A stretch of 60,801 nt of DNA from Cruorifilaria tuberocauda (taxonomy: Eukaryota; Nematoda; Chromadorea; Rhabditida; Onchocercidae), in NCBI GenBank assembly GCA_013365365.1, contig JABVXU010000336.1, positions 1 to 60,801 on the forward strand. The letters are read 5' to 3'. Below the pieces are notes generated by a model, which ran no database searches, was not told where the DNA came from, and worked only from the letters and a program-made list of their open reading frames with translations. Made by a program: the position numbers and the translations under genes. Numbering within the stretch: position 1 is the stretch's first letter; each line of letters opens with the position of its first letter. Of the stretch, positions 1-13,100 are shown one piece after another.

Positions 1-2287
1 TCAAACTTGAGATTTACTGTTAAGCTATCGAGTGAGAGAGATTTCGGCACGGAGACTGTGGAACTGTAGGAAGTGTGTGAAGTGACGGGAAAAGTTAGTC
101 GAGTTACGTCAATGCTTATTCAGGAGGTATGATGCTTCAAGGAACTGTGTAATCACATTTACTAAACGAATTACTGGAGAAGAAAAGTTACTGTTCACCG
201 TTCTCTTCCAATTTCACTTCTCATTTACAGATTTGTATGGGGAGGAAAAGAAACAAATTCATTTCTACTTAGCTATAAAAAGCTACTAAATTTGATTTAT
301 GCATTTGCAATAACTTTTAAACAATAAATGAGATTAAAACGTGTTGGCACACTTTTGAGAGCGTTAAAATACCTCTGAATTCTTTGATTACTCAGTTATC
401 TCTAGGTAGCATATCGTTATGAAGGCGATTTCTAATTTTTATTCATAATGTCATGGTAATAAAACGAAAAAGGAAAATGTTTAATAGATTTAAATTTCGA
501 AATCATTTTCAATTGTCTATTTAAATTTAAAATTTTTGTTCAGTTCAGTTAGAATTATAGTTTTTTCATTAACGCAAGCTTGTTATCATCAGCTTTGAGG
601 CTTTTTTACTGCTAAATAATATCGAATCTTAGTGATTGATGAATTAGACGATACATATAAGATATATGAGAATATTACAATTTACTAGTAAGTATCAGTT
701 TGTTTTACTTTAATCAAATTCGATTTCAATTACGATCTATTTTGTCTTAATTTAGTTTAATTATGAAATAAATTTTACTAAATTTTATCTCATTTTCATT
801 CAGTAATAAATAATTGCTTTTTGTACATTTATATGATAAGAAAACACAAATCGATCAAATTCACAAATTAAAATTGTTGATTGGAAACGGTAGTTGATTG
901 TCGAGATAAAAGTCAGGTTTAATAGCTTTTTTGCAAACATCAAGCGACAATCTTTAAGGCATACAATTAATAAATAAAACAAAATTTTTTACAATTTCAT
1001 TTTATAAAATCATTTTGCTATTATAGTTATAGCTATACTACTTTTTTTTTCCTTGTTAAATTCCTTAGATTTTCCATTTCTTAAATTAAACTAAAAAATT
1101 GTTCGAATTTGTAAAGACTGTAATGACAGAAGAAAAATACTGTATCTGCGTAATTCTGGTTAAGTTTTATTAACAAATTCGATGTAAAATAAAATAAAAA
1201 AAAAGGAAAGGATGTATGTTACTGTAATAATGAATACTGTATACAAATATCAATTAGTGTTGATACGCAGAAAAATGCAGGCAAACATATTTAATCGATA
1301 TTATCTTATTGAACATTGCAATTGCTTCAAATTTAAATATGTGATATTGAAATTGTTTTCTCGCTTAATCTATTTTATTGAATTGTTTAAAAATATTGGT
1401 AAATTCTTCATGATTCGGAATGCTGAAAAACGGATTATCAAGAGATTGCACCTTGAAAAAAGCATCGTTGAATTGATCTAAAAGTTTATGCTAAAAAAAA
1501 GAAACGCAATTAGAGATATCGTCAAAAAGATACTATTTTCATTAAATTCTATTCTTTGTTAGAATTCCATGTTCTTTACTTGGTTGTTTTCATGTGCGAT
1601 AGTTCGGATCGTCTTAATTAATGTAATTAAGGAATGAATTGATTAACTAGGAATAAATATTAGCTTTTAATTTTTGAAATAAAACTGAAATTACTGCAAG
1701 TCTTTGAAGTTAAAAAAATTTTTTTTTGAATTTAGAAGTTTTCCCAGTTTTATTCTTTCTTAAATTAAGAATTATAATGATTCATATTAATCTGTAACTT
1801 TTATGAGAAGCAAATTTTACTTTTACTCCGGAAAAATTCTCCTATCAAAATTATAGGTATGATTAAAAATTATCAAAAACTTGAAATCAATTTAAAAAAA
1901 AGATTATAATATATTGATCGAGTTAGACAGTTCAAATAGTTTTATTTTCAAATTTAGTGATTATTTATCAGTCATCGATAAAATTAAACAAAATATAACG
2001 TATATCAGCTTATTAGATTGAAAGAGACTGATTCAGTATTATCTTAAAAATCCCAAACCTTGTAATTATTCTAGTTTAATCTAGAAAAATCATAATTTTC
2101 GATTATTAACAAGAATATTTGAAAAGCTTGCAACTATCTTAAATCATTGATTCATTTGTATCATTTTTTTACACTCAGGTATGACTTATATATTAGATAT
2201 TGTTGAGAAGGAATTTAAAATGGGTAATAATCTTTTGAAATTTTAAATTCTTTCATACGAGGACATAGATGGAAGAGAGAAAGAGAA

Positions 2288-2292
<5 letters not shown>

Positions 2293-2321
<29 letters not shown>
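2293..2321. repeat. (GA)n microsatellite
   Basis: About 14 uninterrupted GA units in non-coding DNA, preceded by an impure purine-rich run. Confidence 0.9.
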
Positions 2322-2325
<4 letters not shown>

Positions 2326-5300
2326 GAAGGCGAAAATTTTATAGCAATTGAAATAGTTTCATTGATAGGACGATAATGGTAAGAAATCAAAATAGTCGAT
2401 ATGTCACAACGATCGGTGTTATATCGTCGGATTGATGGCACATTCTCTTCTTCACCTGTCCTTGTTAAATGCTCATCTCATATGTTGTTTGCATACCTTA
2501 AAATATCCATTTGATATGTTAAACATGAATCAGCAGATATTAAATGATATCAATAAGATGATATGATATTAATGAAATAATATTCCAATATTATTATATT
2601 ACATTTTACAGCATGCAAAATTTGCAATATTATATTTTATTTTAATTTTAATATTAAAAATAAAAATTGCTGATTGAATAAATTAATTAAAGTGCTAATA
2701 GAAGCATTTTAAAGTGAAATAAATATTTGGCTCTAAAACAGAAATGATAGATTTAATGATATTATAATTGACTAGATTTTATTTTAGCTCAATCAACTAC
2801 AAACTATTTTCTAGGACTTTTAAGTAAAATAACGAATTTGTGGAAACAACAGCAATCATTTACTGTTTCAAAGCAAAATATTTTACCATAAATAATTATC
2901 AGATGGATGTTCAAATGTCAATTATCATTTAAAATTGCTAAGCTGTTATATGTTTAAAGAAATTGACGATTTCCAATTTATTACTTTACAGCACAAGATA
3001 ATTATCATTATCGATTATTTGATATAAGACAAAATATTTGTCTATCATTGCTGATAATATAATATAAAATGTAGGATTTCAATGGTTTAATGACTGTCAT
3101 TATCTGTGGATCACTTTTGTGACCTAAAAGCATTTTTCATTTCAATATTTTAATAATATAATTCATTAATTGAAATGTAAAAATAATATCTAATAATCAA
3201 ATATCTTTTTAATTCATTTTTCTTATCACAATTGCAATCTTTATTGTCATCTATTAAGCGATTTAAATATAAAAAATATTCATTTGTACTTTGCATTATT
3301 ACATCTGTTGCAGTTGCAATTTGATAAAATATTTTTAATGAATTATTTTATATCAAATATCTAATCAAAAAAATTTATCACTTATCATTTTATTATTCTT
3401 TCAATCTTCTTTGCTAATCAATTCCTATCGTTGTAATTGCAGTTATTAGGAATATCATCATTCAATTATCATTTCTATCATTCTTAGCATCAACATCATT
3501 GCTGGATACCTTCAAATTTCAATAATTTTATCATGCATTTAATAATTATTGCTGGCGTTATGCACGATAAAAGCTGAAAGAAGAGAATTTGGTTAATTTG
3601 AATTTTGTTGAATTGAATGAAATGAATTGCAATAGAAGAGAGATGAATTATTATCGGTAATTATTATCGGCCTTGCTGCTATTTACCTTCCGTTCTTTTC
3701 ATTTCCATCATAATAATTTCTTCGTTTTTTATTTATTTTTTTCTTTTCCTTCTTTTTCAGTTTCATCTAATATAACATTATTCTTACAAATGGTTATCAA
3801 TGATAATTTCCAGTTTTTCCTTTCAAAAATTCCAGTTTTTTCAAATTGTTACTGTCATGTTTACTCATAGAATGTTTGTTTGCTTAATAAATAATATTCA
3901 TTTGTTTGTATCATCTTGTACAAAATACAATCGGAAATGAGAAATGATAATCACTTCTGTGTTTTTCTCTCTTCTTTTTCTCTGATTTATAATTCTGTAA
4001 TTTTTCTTTGTGAATTTACAAAATTTATTTTGTTAAAAAAAAAATCACTTATCTGAGGAATGATTATTATTATAGTGAAAAGAATATAAATTTATAAAAA
4101 AAAAATTAAATATCATTTTGTAATTTTAAAAGTAAAGAAAAGTTTTAATTTCTGGAAATATCAATTTTATAAATGTATCGTAGATGGATTAAAGAAATAT
4201 TGTCATCAATTAATTCTCGAAATATAGGACTATACTTCCGCATCACTCAGATAGATATTCAATTAATTCTCGAATTGGTAAGCTAACACATTATTCATGT
4301 GAAAAGCATTCATGTCATTTTTTTCTTCTTGCTTTTTCTTTCTTAATCATTATCATTTTGCTTTTCTCTTTTAAATAAAACAAAAGTTTAGTTTTATTTT
4401 TAACACCGTTACATTTCTTCATCTAATTATCTATTATTTGTTAATTTTTTTTTTAATAAAAAGTATGAATAATAGGATTTAATAGTGTTTAATTGTCTTA
4501 TATAATTAGCTTATATCATTTAGCTTATACTATTTTATATCATTTTAAGTATCTCGAAAACTTCTCGTTTCAATTCAATGCTTTTTTCCATTTTTCTATA
4601 TATCCGTTTCTTAGCAACTATAAATTAAGTCACACTGCATTTAAGGGAGTATTAATTTTCATTTTTATTTTCGCTTATGAAACATGTGAAAACTTTTGAG
4701 TCCATATATTCTATATTTATATTTATATGATATATCTGTATGATAATTAATTATGATAAGTTTTATGATAACGTATGATAACTTTTTTTTTGAATTCCAT
4801 ATTTTCTTTTTATACATTCATTAATTATTCACTCATTTCATATTAATGACATTTTTCTTTTTTTTTTTTCAAATGCTATTTTGGTCTTAATGTTTTGTTG
4901 CCATTTTAAGTAATTTGTACATTAAACAAAAAAGGAAGACTTACGTTTTTGAAAAAGCTACTTCGTAACGTGGCACAAACCGGAACCGAACATTTCTTAT
5001 CTCTTCTTTTTTCATTTAATAGTCCGATTGATTCATTTCTTCCTCTTTCCTCTTTTTCTCCTTTTTTTCTCTTCATTTTCATTATAATATTAAATAATTT
5101 TTTTTTTCTTTCAATTTATGCAATGTTAACAACAAATTATTCCATTTAAGAAAAATATCATTTGAAGAAATTAAAATGATATATCAATTAATATGAAATA
5201 GATAAATGCTAAGAGAAGAAAGAGGAGAAGAGGGTGATGAAGAAAATTTTACGTTAATTTTTCAGTAGCATCTTTATCATCTTATTATCGTTAAAATTTG

Positions 5301-7046
5301 AAAAACTCAGCGGGAGGCTATAGCAGATCATAGTGATATGATAAACCATGATAAGCCAGTTCTCCTTTATACTAAGCGAAAAGCTTTATCGTAAGGTTTA
5401 TTTTATCCCATTTAAAGATGAATATATTGAATAGAAATTTAAGACTTACCTTTTTTCTTGCTGTTATCAAGCGTAAAATAATAATAATGACCTTAATAGC
5501 TGATTAGAATGATTACTGTTAGCTTCAAACTTATACTTGATACTGTTTATTTTTTCCTTAAGCCATATAAATTACTTTTAGCTAAAGTAATAAATGAAAT
5601 AAGAAATGAAAAACTTTCAAATATTTCTTCTTATTAACATAAATTTTTTACTAGAAATGTTGACCTATTTAGATTGCTTCGCTTTTTTTTTCTTGATTTT
5701 GATCAAATTAACAAGACGAAAATAAAAAAAGTTGATAATAAAGGTCATGATCCTTGTACAAAAATTTGTGACTGATATCAAATTAAATTCTTTTTTTTTT
5801 CTTTCATGTCATTGGAACGACATTGCAATTGAATTTTCAAGCAGTGGAAAAAGAGAGAAAATTAATTAGCAAATTGTAGCGAGTAAAAAATTTTTTCAAA
5901 TCAAACAAAGGTAATTTCAAATATTATTGATGAGGAAATAAAAAAAAAAATCAGCAACAAATTGTTGTTTCAATGGATAATTTTAATTTAAAAAAAAAAA
6001 AAAACAAAAAAAATTTTTCCGGAAATAAGGAAATGACGAGAATGGTTAAAATGGCCATGAAGTATGAGGACAGTGAGATGATGAAAGTACTTGCAAATAT
6101 TGTTGATTTGCTGTCATTTTATGTTAACCCAATTTCAATCCAACCTCATTTTCCGATCTCTTCACTTCAACTTCATTCTCCCTCTCTCTTTCTCTCTCTC
6201 TTTCTTTCTCTCTTTCTATTAGGTCATTTTGCAAAGAATGGAATGATGACTGGTTGATTCAATATGTTACTTTAATTGTAATTATCATTGAAAGCCTTAT
6301 TGAATATTATTGTTGTTTTTAATATCTTAATTTTAATAATAAAAGATTACAAGTTATTTACTAGGGTTGGTTAAGTTGAATTAAATACATTTATACCATT
6401 ATATATGTAGATATATATATATATCTTAGTTCTTTGTTTTTCTCTTCATTTAATTCGCTATCAGTTCATTTTATATGAGTTGATATCAGTTCCATTTGAA
6501 AAGTTTTTTTTTGTTTTATGTTTTATTTGATATTGAATAATTTGCACATGTCATGATAAAATTACGATATCACTAATTTCAGCTCATATTTTGTTTAGTA
6601 TTTTTTTCTTCAATGATTTATGGATTTTTGAAAAAAAATTTTTGATTAGCTGAATAGCTTCATCATGTTTAATATTTCTTGAAGCAGTAAAGAGTATATT
6701 TACGTCAAAGTAATGGAAAATTTTTTTTTTAAATATTAAATCTTTCTTAATAACTTTATTAACAATTCTAGTTCATTGTTCATTTTCAACTTGTTATTTT
6801 ATCATTGGCTGAACTTTATCAAATTTATAATATAACTTAGCTACCTGAAATATAGAATAACTTCTAGCAATTTAGATATATTTCAATTTTTTTATTTCGT
6901 TTTTGTTTCAAATAAATTCATTTATTATTCGATAACAGCAATTAAAATTTGATTATATGTTATTTTACATATTAAATTGTAGGATGAATTGGAATAATTT
7001 TGACGATAATTTTACTAATATTTTTTTTTAAAATTTCCTTTCAATT

Positions 7047-7071
7047 ATTATTATTATTATTATTATTATTT
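7047..7071. repeat. (ATT)n microsatellite
   Basis: About eight ATT units run directly into a poly-T tract that ends in CAG, so the repeat forms part of the pyrimidine-rich approach to the first acceptor of the prominin-like gene. Confidence 0.85.
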
Positions 7072-7081
7072 TTTTTTTCAG
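7072..7081 (+). promoter_or_regulatory. Candidate spliced-leader or first 3' splice acceptor of the prominin-like gene
   Basis: A run of T ending in CAG lies 42 bases upstream of the ATG at 7124. An in-frame TAA (7118-7120) lies between the acceptor and the ATG, so no upstream coding exon can join in this frame. This makes it a good candidate for SL trans-splicing or for an acceptor after a non-coding exon. Seen: the acceptor and the stop. Inferred: trans-splicing. Confidence 0.45.
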
Positions 7082-7123
7082 ATAGAAATTGATAGAAATA
7101 ATGAGTTTGATGAGTTATAACTG

Positions 7124-10100
7124 ATGGAAGAATTAGCAGCAAATATTCCGGATGATAGTGACGGATATCAGTGTAATGATTTTTTAATAGATGAACAAAA
7201 TGATCCTGTAACCGTTTATTTCTATTCATTAATTAAAAAATTTATCCGTCTATTCTCCAAACCATTTCCACATCAAGGTAACTTTTTAAGAATACATTTT
7301 TTTTAAATATGTGAATCGTATATATCTGATCAGTACTTTATTACTAGTAATTATATCATTTATGATTAAATCTTCATTGTATTAATTTCTACTAACACTT
7401 AAATTGCTGATATCGCACGATGCATCAACTTTCATTTTATATTTCTGCACTTACTTTCATTTTTATCAAATCCTAAATTTCTTTTTTTTTTTTCGATTAC
7501 TTTTAATTGCAAAATTTGAAATAACAACATATAATCATTTTTTTTTTCATCACAACTAATTGATAGCTTTTCTAATTATAGCTCTTATCAGTCGAAAAGC
7601 ATTGGAAGGTGATTGGAGCGATTTTAAGCAATCACTTTCTGGAACATATCGACAGGTCTGTTTTAGCATACTGGTTAAGAAATTCCAAATTTGATAGTTT
7701 TGATTAAAAGTAGAAAGATGACGTAAGAGTAAATTAAGATTGACGGTAAATAACTCTAGGATAGAACAATTTGACGTATGAATAAATTCAAGAATATTCA
7801 AGAAAGATAATGAATGTTAAATTATCACGTTATGGTGTTATGATAATAAAGAAGTGATATCATTGATAAATTGATGATAATAAGAAAAAAAAAATTGGTC
7901 ATACTAATATGAGCTTTATCAATTTGCCAATTGAAAATTTTAATTTTCTTATTCGATTAGTTATCATTATTAATTGAAATAATATTTATAGTGGCTAGAT
8001 TATGAATCTTGGTGGATTGTACTGGGAACGTTAATCATTATCACTACTGTTTTATTCTCTCTATTGTATATATTCTACAGTACGGTGAAATGTTGTATTG
8101 CACCAAGTAAAACAAAAACAACGGATCGAAAACGTGATTACTGTAAACGTCATTTACTTAATATCTTCATCACTCTATTCGTTCTCATTGATGTGTAAGT
8201 GATCTAACTTAAGTAAACTTCTAGTAAATTCTTTTCCTTTTTTTTTTTATAAAATTAAATATCAATAATTCCAGAAATTTCCAAAAGAACTTTTTATTCT
8301 TAAATCTGCAAAATTAACAATAATTTTAAGTAAACCTATTAGGAAAATTATAAATTCTACTTTTTTTTTTCACTTATTTCTTTATTTTACTTTACTTAGA
8401 TAAATCACTTAAATACTTTATTCGAGTAAATCACGGATAGATACTGAATAGATGATATCATATGTGAACTAAAACACAATTATTCATTACAAAAAAATTG
8501 TAAGATGGAAATTGATAATGAAAATAAATAATTTCAATTAATTTGAAAATTTTTAAATTAAAAGTTGTCAATATTCTATGATAATTGTGAAATATTTCAT
8601 AATTTAATTGTGAAATAATTTTGGAATATTTAGTTTTTCGGTATCTTCACTGCTAATCAGCAGCCAATATGCGGAATATGGAGCAGATGAACTACCTCGA
8701 CGTCTCAGTCATTGCATTGATGATCTCTCCTATTATAAGAAAGAAACAGATCAGGTTTCATTTTCAAAACATTTAAATATGAATTAAAGTTTTTTTTTCA
8801 AATATATTAATGAAGCGAAATAGTTTTCGATCATTTAATGAGTGTAATATATTTAATTTGCTATATATTATCAGTAGATTATACTTTAGTAATTCCGGTA
8901 AATTTAATTAACAAATATATTAAAAATATCATTGTATCATTGTGATAAAATCAATGATTGATTACAACTTTGTTAGTTTGTCAGGTTTTTTTTCTAACTT
9001 AGAAATTAACAATAATTGTTTCTCTTCCTTTTACTATGAGTTATTAGATATGCAAAAATATATAATTCATTAATGAATGTATAAAAAATTTAAATTTGAT
9101 TTCAGAAAATTCGAAGTACATTAACTGATGATTTCCAAAAATTAAATGAATCATTATCGACACTGATTGCCTCAGGCGGTAAACCGATTGTGCAACGTGT
9201 CAAAAAAATTACCGGTGCACATGCGATTGATTCGTTTCTTAATATTTCAAATGGTTAATTTAAACTTTAATTAGATTTTTAGTATAAAAAAAAAATAAAA
9301 TCTCTACACAGTGAAATCTGTCAAATATCATATCTTCAGGTTGGAAATATGAATATCAAAATAAATATCAGAAGAAAAAAATCATATAATCACAGTATAA
9401 AAATAAAAATACATCTCTCGCCACTCCTAAAATATTTTTGCATTTACTTTCATTTTTATCAAGTCCTAAATTTGTTTTTTTTTTCTGATTACTTTTAATT
9501 GCAAAATTCGCTGCTGCATGAATTTGCACTAAAAAAAATTATGATATTACAATACTGTTTGATATAATCATTTCCAAAAATAAGAATCAATAATCCAATC
9601 ATTATTCAGTTTATCAGGATTATTATTTCCAACCTGAAGTTTACTTTCGTTTTTTTTTCTTTCAGAATCTCAGGAACTGTTAAAGCTTGTGGTTGAAGAT
9701 GAAAATAAATTAAAAATATTAAATGGTGAATTGTCTTCATTACGAAATGAGCTAACTAAATTATATCGAATTTCAATTAATGAAATATACGATTGCATTC
9801 ATAATGATTTGCAAGTTATCAAAAAACTTTGTCAAGAAATTGGAAATGAAATCGATGATATCGACAATATTACACTTCATCTTCGACAAGTAAATTGAAA
9901 TTTCAAATTTTAATTTTTGTCAAAAATTTTAAGTAGATCTAAAAAAAAGAGAAAAAAAGTAGGTTATTAAATATCAATGGTATATTCTATATTAATTAGT
10001 AATTAGAAGGTCTTGTGCTATTCGATACTTTTATCCTACGATAATAATAATCTTAGAATTTTAATTAATATTTCAAATAAAGATTCAATCACTTAGTTAA

Positions 10101-13100
10101 TTTAATTAATTATTCATCTCTTTTTCTCTCCCTCTTTCTCTTTTTTTTCTAGGATATTCTTAATAATGATACAATGAATGCATTGAAAATGTTAGCAGAA
10201 TCAAACATTGCTGAAATATTCTTTGAAGCAATATCGGATTTTAAAAATGGCGAAATTGAATTAAATAAAAAAGTACAAGAAAAGGAAGAAGGTATGTGAG
10301 TCGATTAAATTAAAATTTTCAAATTTATCAAATGGAATTTTTTTCATGATAATTTTATGAATTGCAATAATTCACAATTAATCAGTTCATAAATTTCTGC
10401 TTTCTCTTTTTTTTTCAAATGATATTAATTGATATGATATGATAATTTTAATTGATTATTAAAAACAATCAAATTAATTTTAGCTATACAACGAAGTATA
10501 AAAGAAATTCAACATGATTTGTTACGTATTGCTGATACGTTATCAACGCAACTACGACAAATCAAACCAGAATTATTACACAATTTATTAAAACAGTACA
10601 TGGGTGATAATTATCATAGCATTGTGCAGTACACGTATATTTTCCTTTCTTTCCTTATTTCTTTGTTTTTTTTTTTAAATTTAAAATATAAAAATCATGG
10701 AAAATATTATTTTAGAAATAATAATTAAAGTATATGAAAATAATTTTGATATAAATTCCTAACAAATTTTATGTTAATATTTATGATAATGATAATATTA
10801 GTGATAATATTTGTAATTTAAAATTTTATTTTAGATGGTATGCTTCTCTAACTTTATGTGCCATATTTTCATTAAAAGCGCTTTATTTCTTATTTGCATT
10901 ATGTTATGGCTGTTTCGGACGACGGCCAAGTGATTATCGAAATGATTGCTGCGTTCGATCTACTGGCAGTAAACTTTTCGTTTGGTATTTTATTTACTCT
11001 AATTTACTCTATACTGAAAACTGGAAGAGAAGATTTGATTTATGATATTAGCTTATTTTCATTGTAATTAGCAATTATTACAAGCAAATAATAACAACTT
11101 CAACAATTTATTAATAATTTAATATTTTTATCTGTAATTTTTAATTAAGAATATATATATGTATATTTGTTCAATGACTAATATCAGTGATAATTGATAG
11201 TTACAAATATAATTTAATAATTATTTCAAGTAATATATGGTATAATAGTATAACAGCTAAAAGAATTCACTTTTGTGAAATAAAAAGATTTTAACTCCAC
11301 CAAATAGCTTTAATTGTAATTTGTATACATATTAGCATATTAGATATTCTAATCTTTTGGTATTAATTCAGATAATTATTATGTTTTAATCTTTTTTAAT
11401 CTCTGTTTTAAATCTTCTTTATTTTCTTAGTTAAAAAAATGCTTAAATTATAGTAATTAATTTACTCTTTCTTTCTTTTTTCATTGATTGAGATATTTGT
11501 TATCAAGAATTGCTAAAAATTAAAATTACTAAAATTACAATAGCTAAAATTAAACAAAAAATGAATTTATAGCGGAACTTGGTTAGCAATAATACTGTTA
11601 CCATTGATAGCTGCATTAACAGCTTCCTTACTATTAATTGGTGTTAATGCTTATTCACTTGGATGTTGGCCATTGGATGATCCATTTTCAAGACCTGATA
11701 TGCTTTCGGTAAACTATTTTATAATTTCTAGCAAATTATTAATTTATTTTGTTTCAGGTTTATTAGTAATATATCGAAAAAGAGAAAAGAGAAAATCGTT
11801 ATAGATTTAATTAATTAAATAATCATGTATTATAAAGATAACTGATAAATATTCTTATCATTTTAATCATTGGAATTTTTTTTTCTATTAAAATATTAAT
11901 ATTTTTTGTAATATTGCAGCTTAGTGAACGTATATTTGATGCATGGCGTAGTAAACAGATAGAAGAAGACTTATCACCGCTAATGAATCAATTATCATTA
12001 GCTAATGTAATACGATCATGTATGCGTAATGAAACATTATATCATATATTTGCTATGGATAATAAGTATCATTTATATGATTTACGAGAATATGGTAAGG
12101 AATTATACGATCGTTTAGAATTAAATATTCAAGATGCTTTTTCGGATATCAGCTTATCTAAGTCAATTGCAACATTTGCTTCACCTGAACAACTTACAAT
12201 GCTACAACAAATTGTTAATATTACCATCGAATCGAATATTTCGCTAATTTCTCTTCAGGTTCTTTTCGTACTCATTTTTATTGTACATTTAAAATTCCTT
12301 AAAATATTTATGAAATATTACAATGAAAAAATATTAATTGTAATTCTAGGTTTCATTTTTTTTTATTTTTCATAAAAGTTTTATTTATCATTAAATTTGA
12401 ACCATTTTGTTTATCAAATTTTTAAGAATTAAAACAAAAAAGAAACTATTCAGATCAAGGATAATATAGAGCAACTTGAAAAAATCCCTCGATTGATAAG
12501 TTTAATCGAGGATGATCATGCTGTTGAAAATCTTCCACGTTCTGTTCAAATGATTGCTGAACAATGGCGAGCACTTCAGGTTTGTTCAATTTTCTAATTT
12601 TTATTGCTTAACTGTTAAAAAAACAAAAAGGTAATAAATAAGCAGAAAGTAAACATTTGTTCTCCTATCACTCATTTCAATCTTTTAAAATTTCGTTAAA
12701 TTTAACATTTTACAAAAGTTTCACGTATAAATCATCAGATACGTTTGAACTTATTTCAAATAAACCATTTCATACACATAGATTAGTATTTGAAACTATT
12801 TTAAAATAATTAATTCATATCATCATATTATTTTAATATATTTCAAATAAATTAATTAACTATTAATAATTGATTTAGATGAAAAATGTAAATCCGGTAT
12901 TGTTAAATCTTGCTAATGCATTAAAAATGCTTACTGATTTAAATGAACGATTAGAACGGATAGCATTACCGAGTGGAGCATTATCAGCTAAATTACAACA
13001 TGCACAAGCATTGCTATCATCAAACTTAAATGAATACTTTCGAACAGCTGCTGATCAATTGGTGCAAGAAATGGAACAACAAATTGGGAAGTATATCGAA

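Larger units (their letters stand above)
1..7081. other. AT-rich DNA without a recognised gene
   Basis: Open frames here are short, AT-driven and without recognisable motifs, so I call no coding gene. The first ~180 bases are noticeably less AT-rich than what follows and may be a promoter or untranslated exon of a neighbour to the left. The stretch holds simple repeats: a GA tract near 2293-2321, a CT tract near 6177-6217 and an ATT tract at 7047-7071. It could also hold the promoter or non-coding leader of the prominin-like gene that follows. Confidence 0.5.

Noticed and set aside
1212..1481. An 89-codon plus-strand open frame
   Set aside because: Composition is Ile/Lys/Phe/Tyr as expected from AT-rich non-coding DNA, with no motif or splice context.
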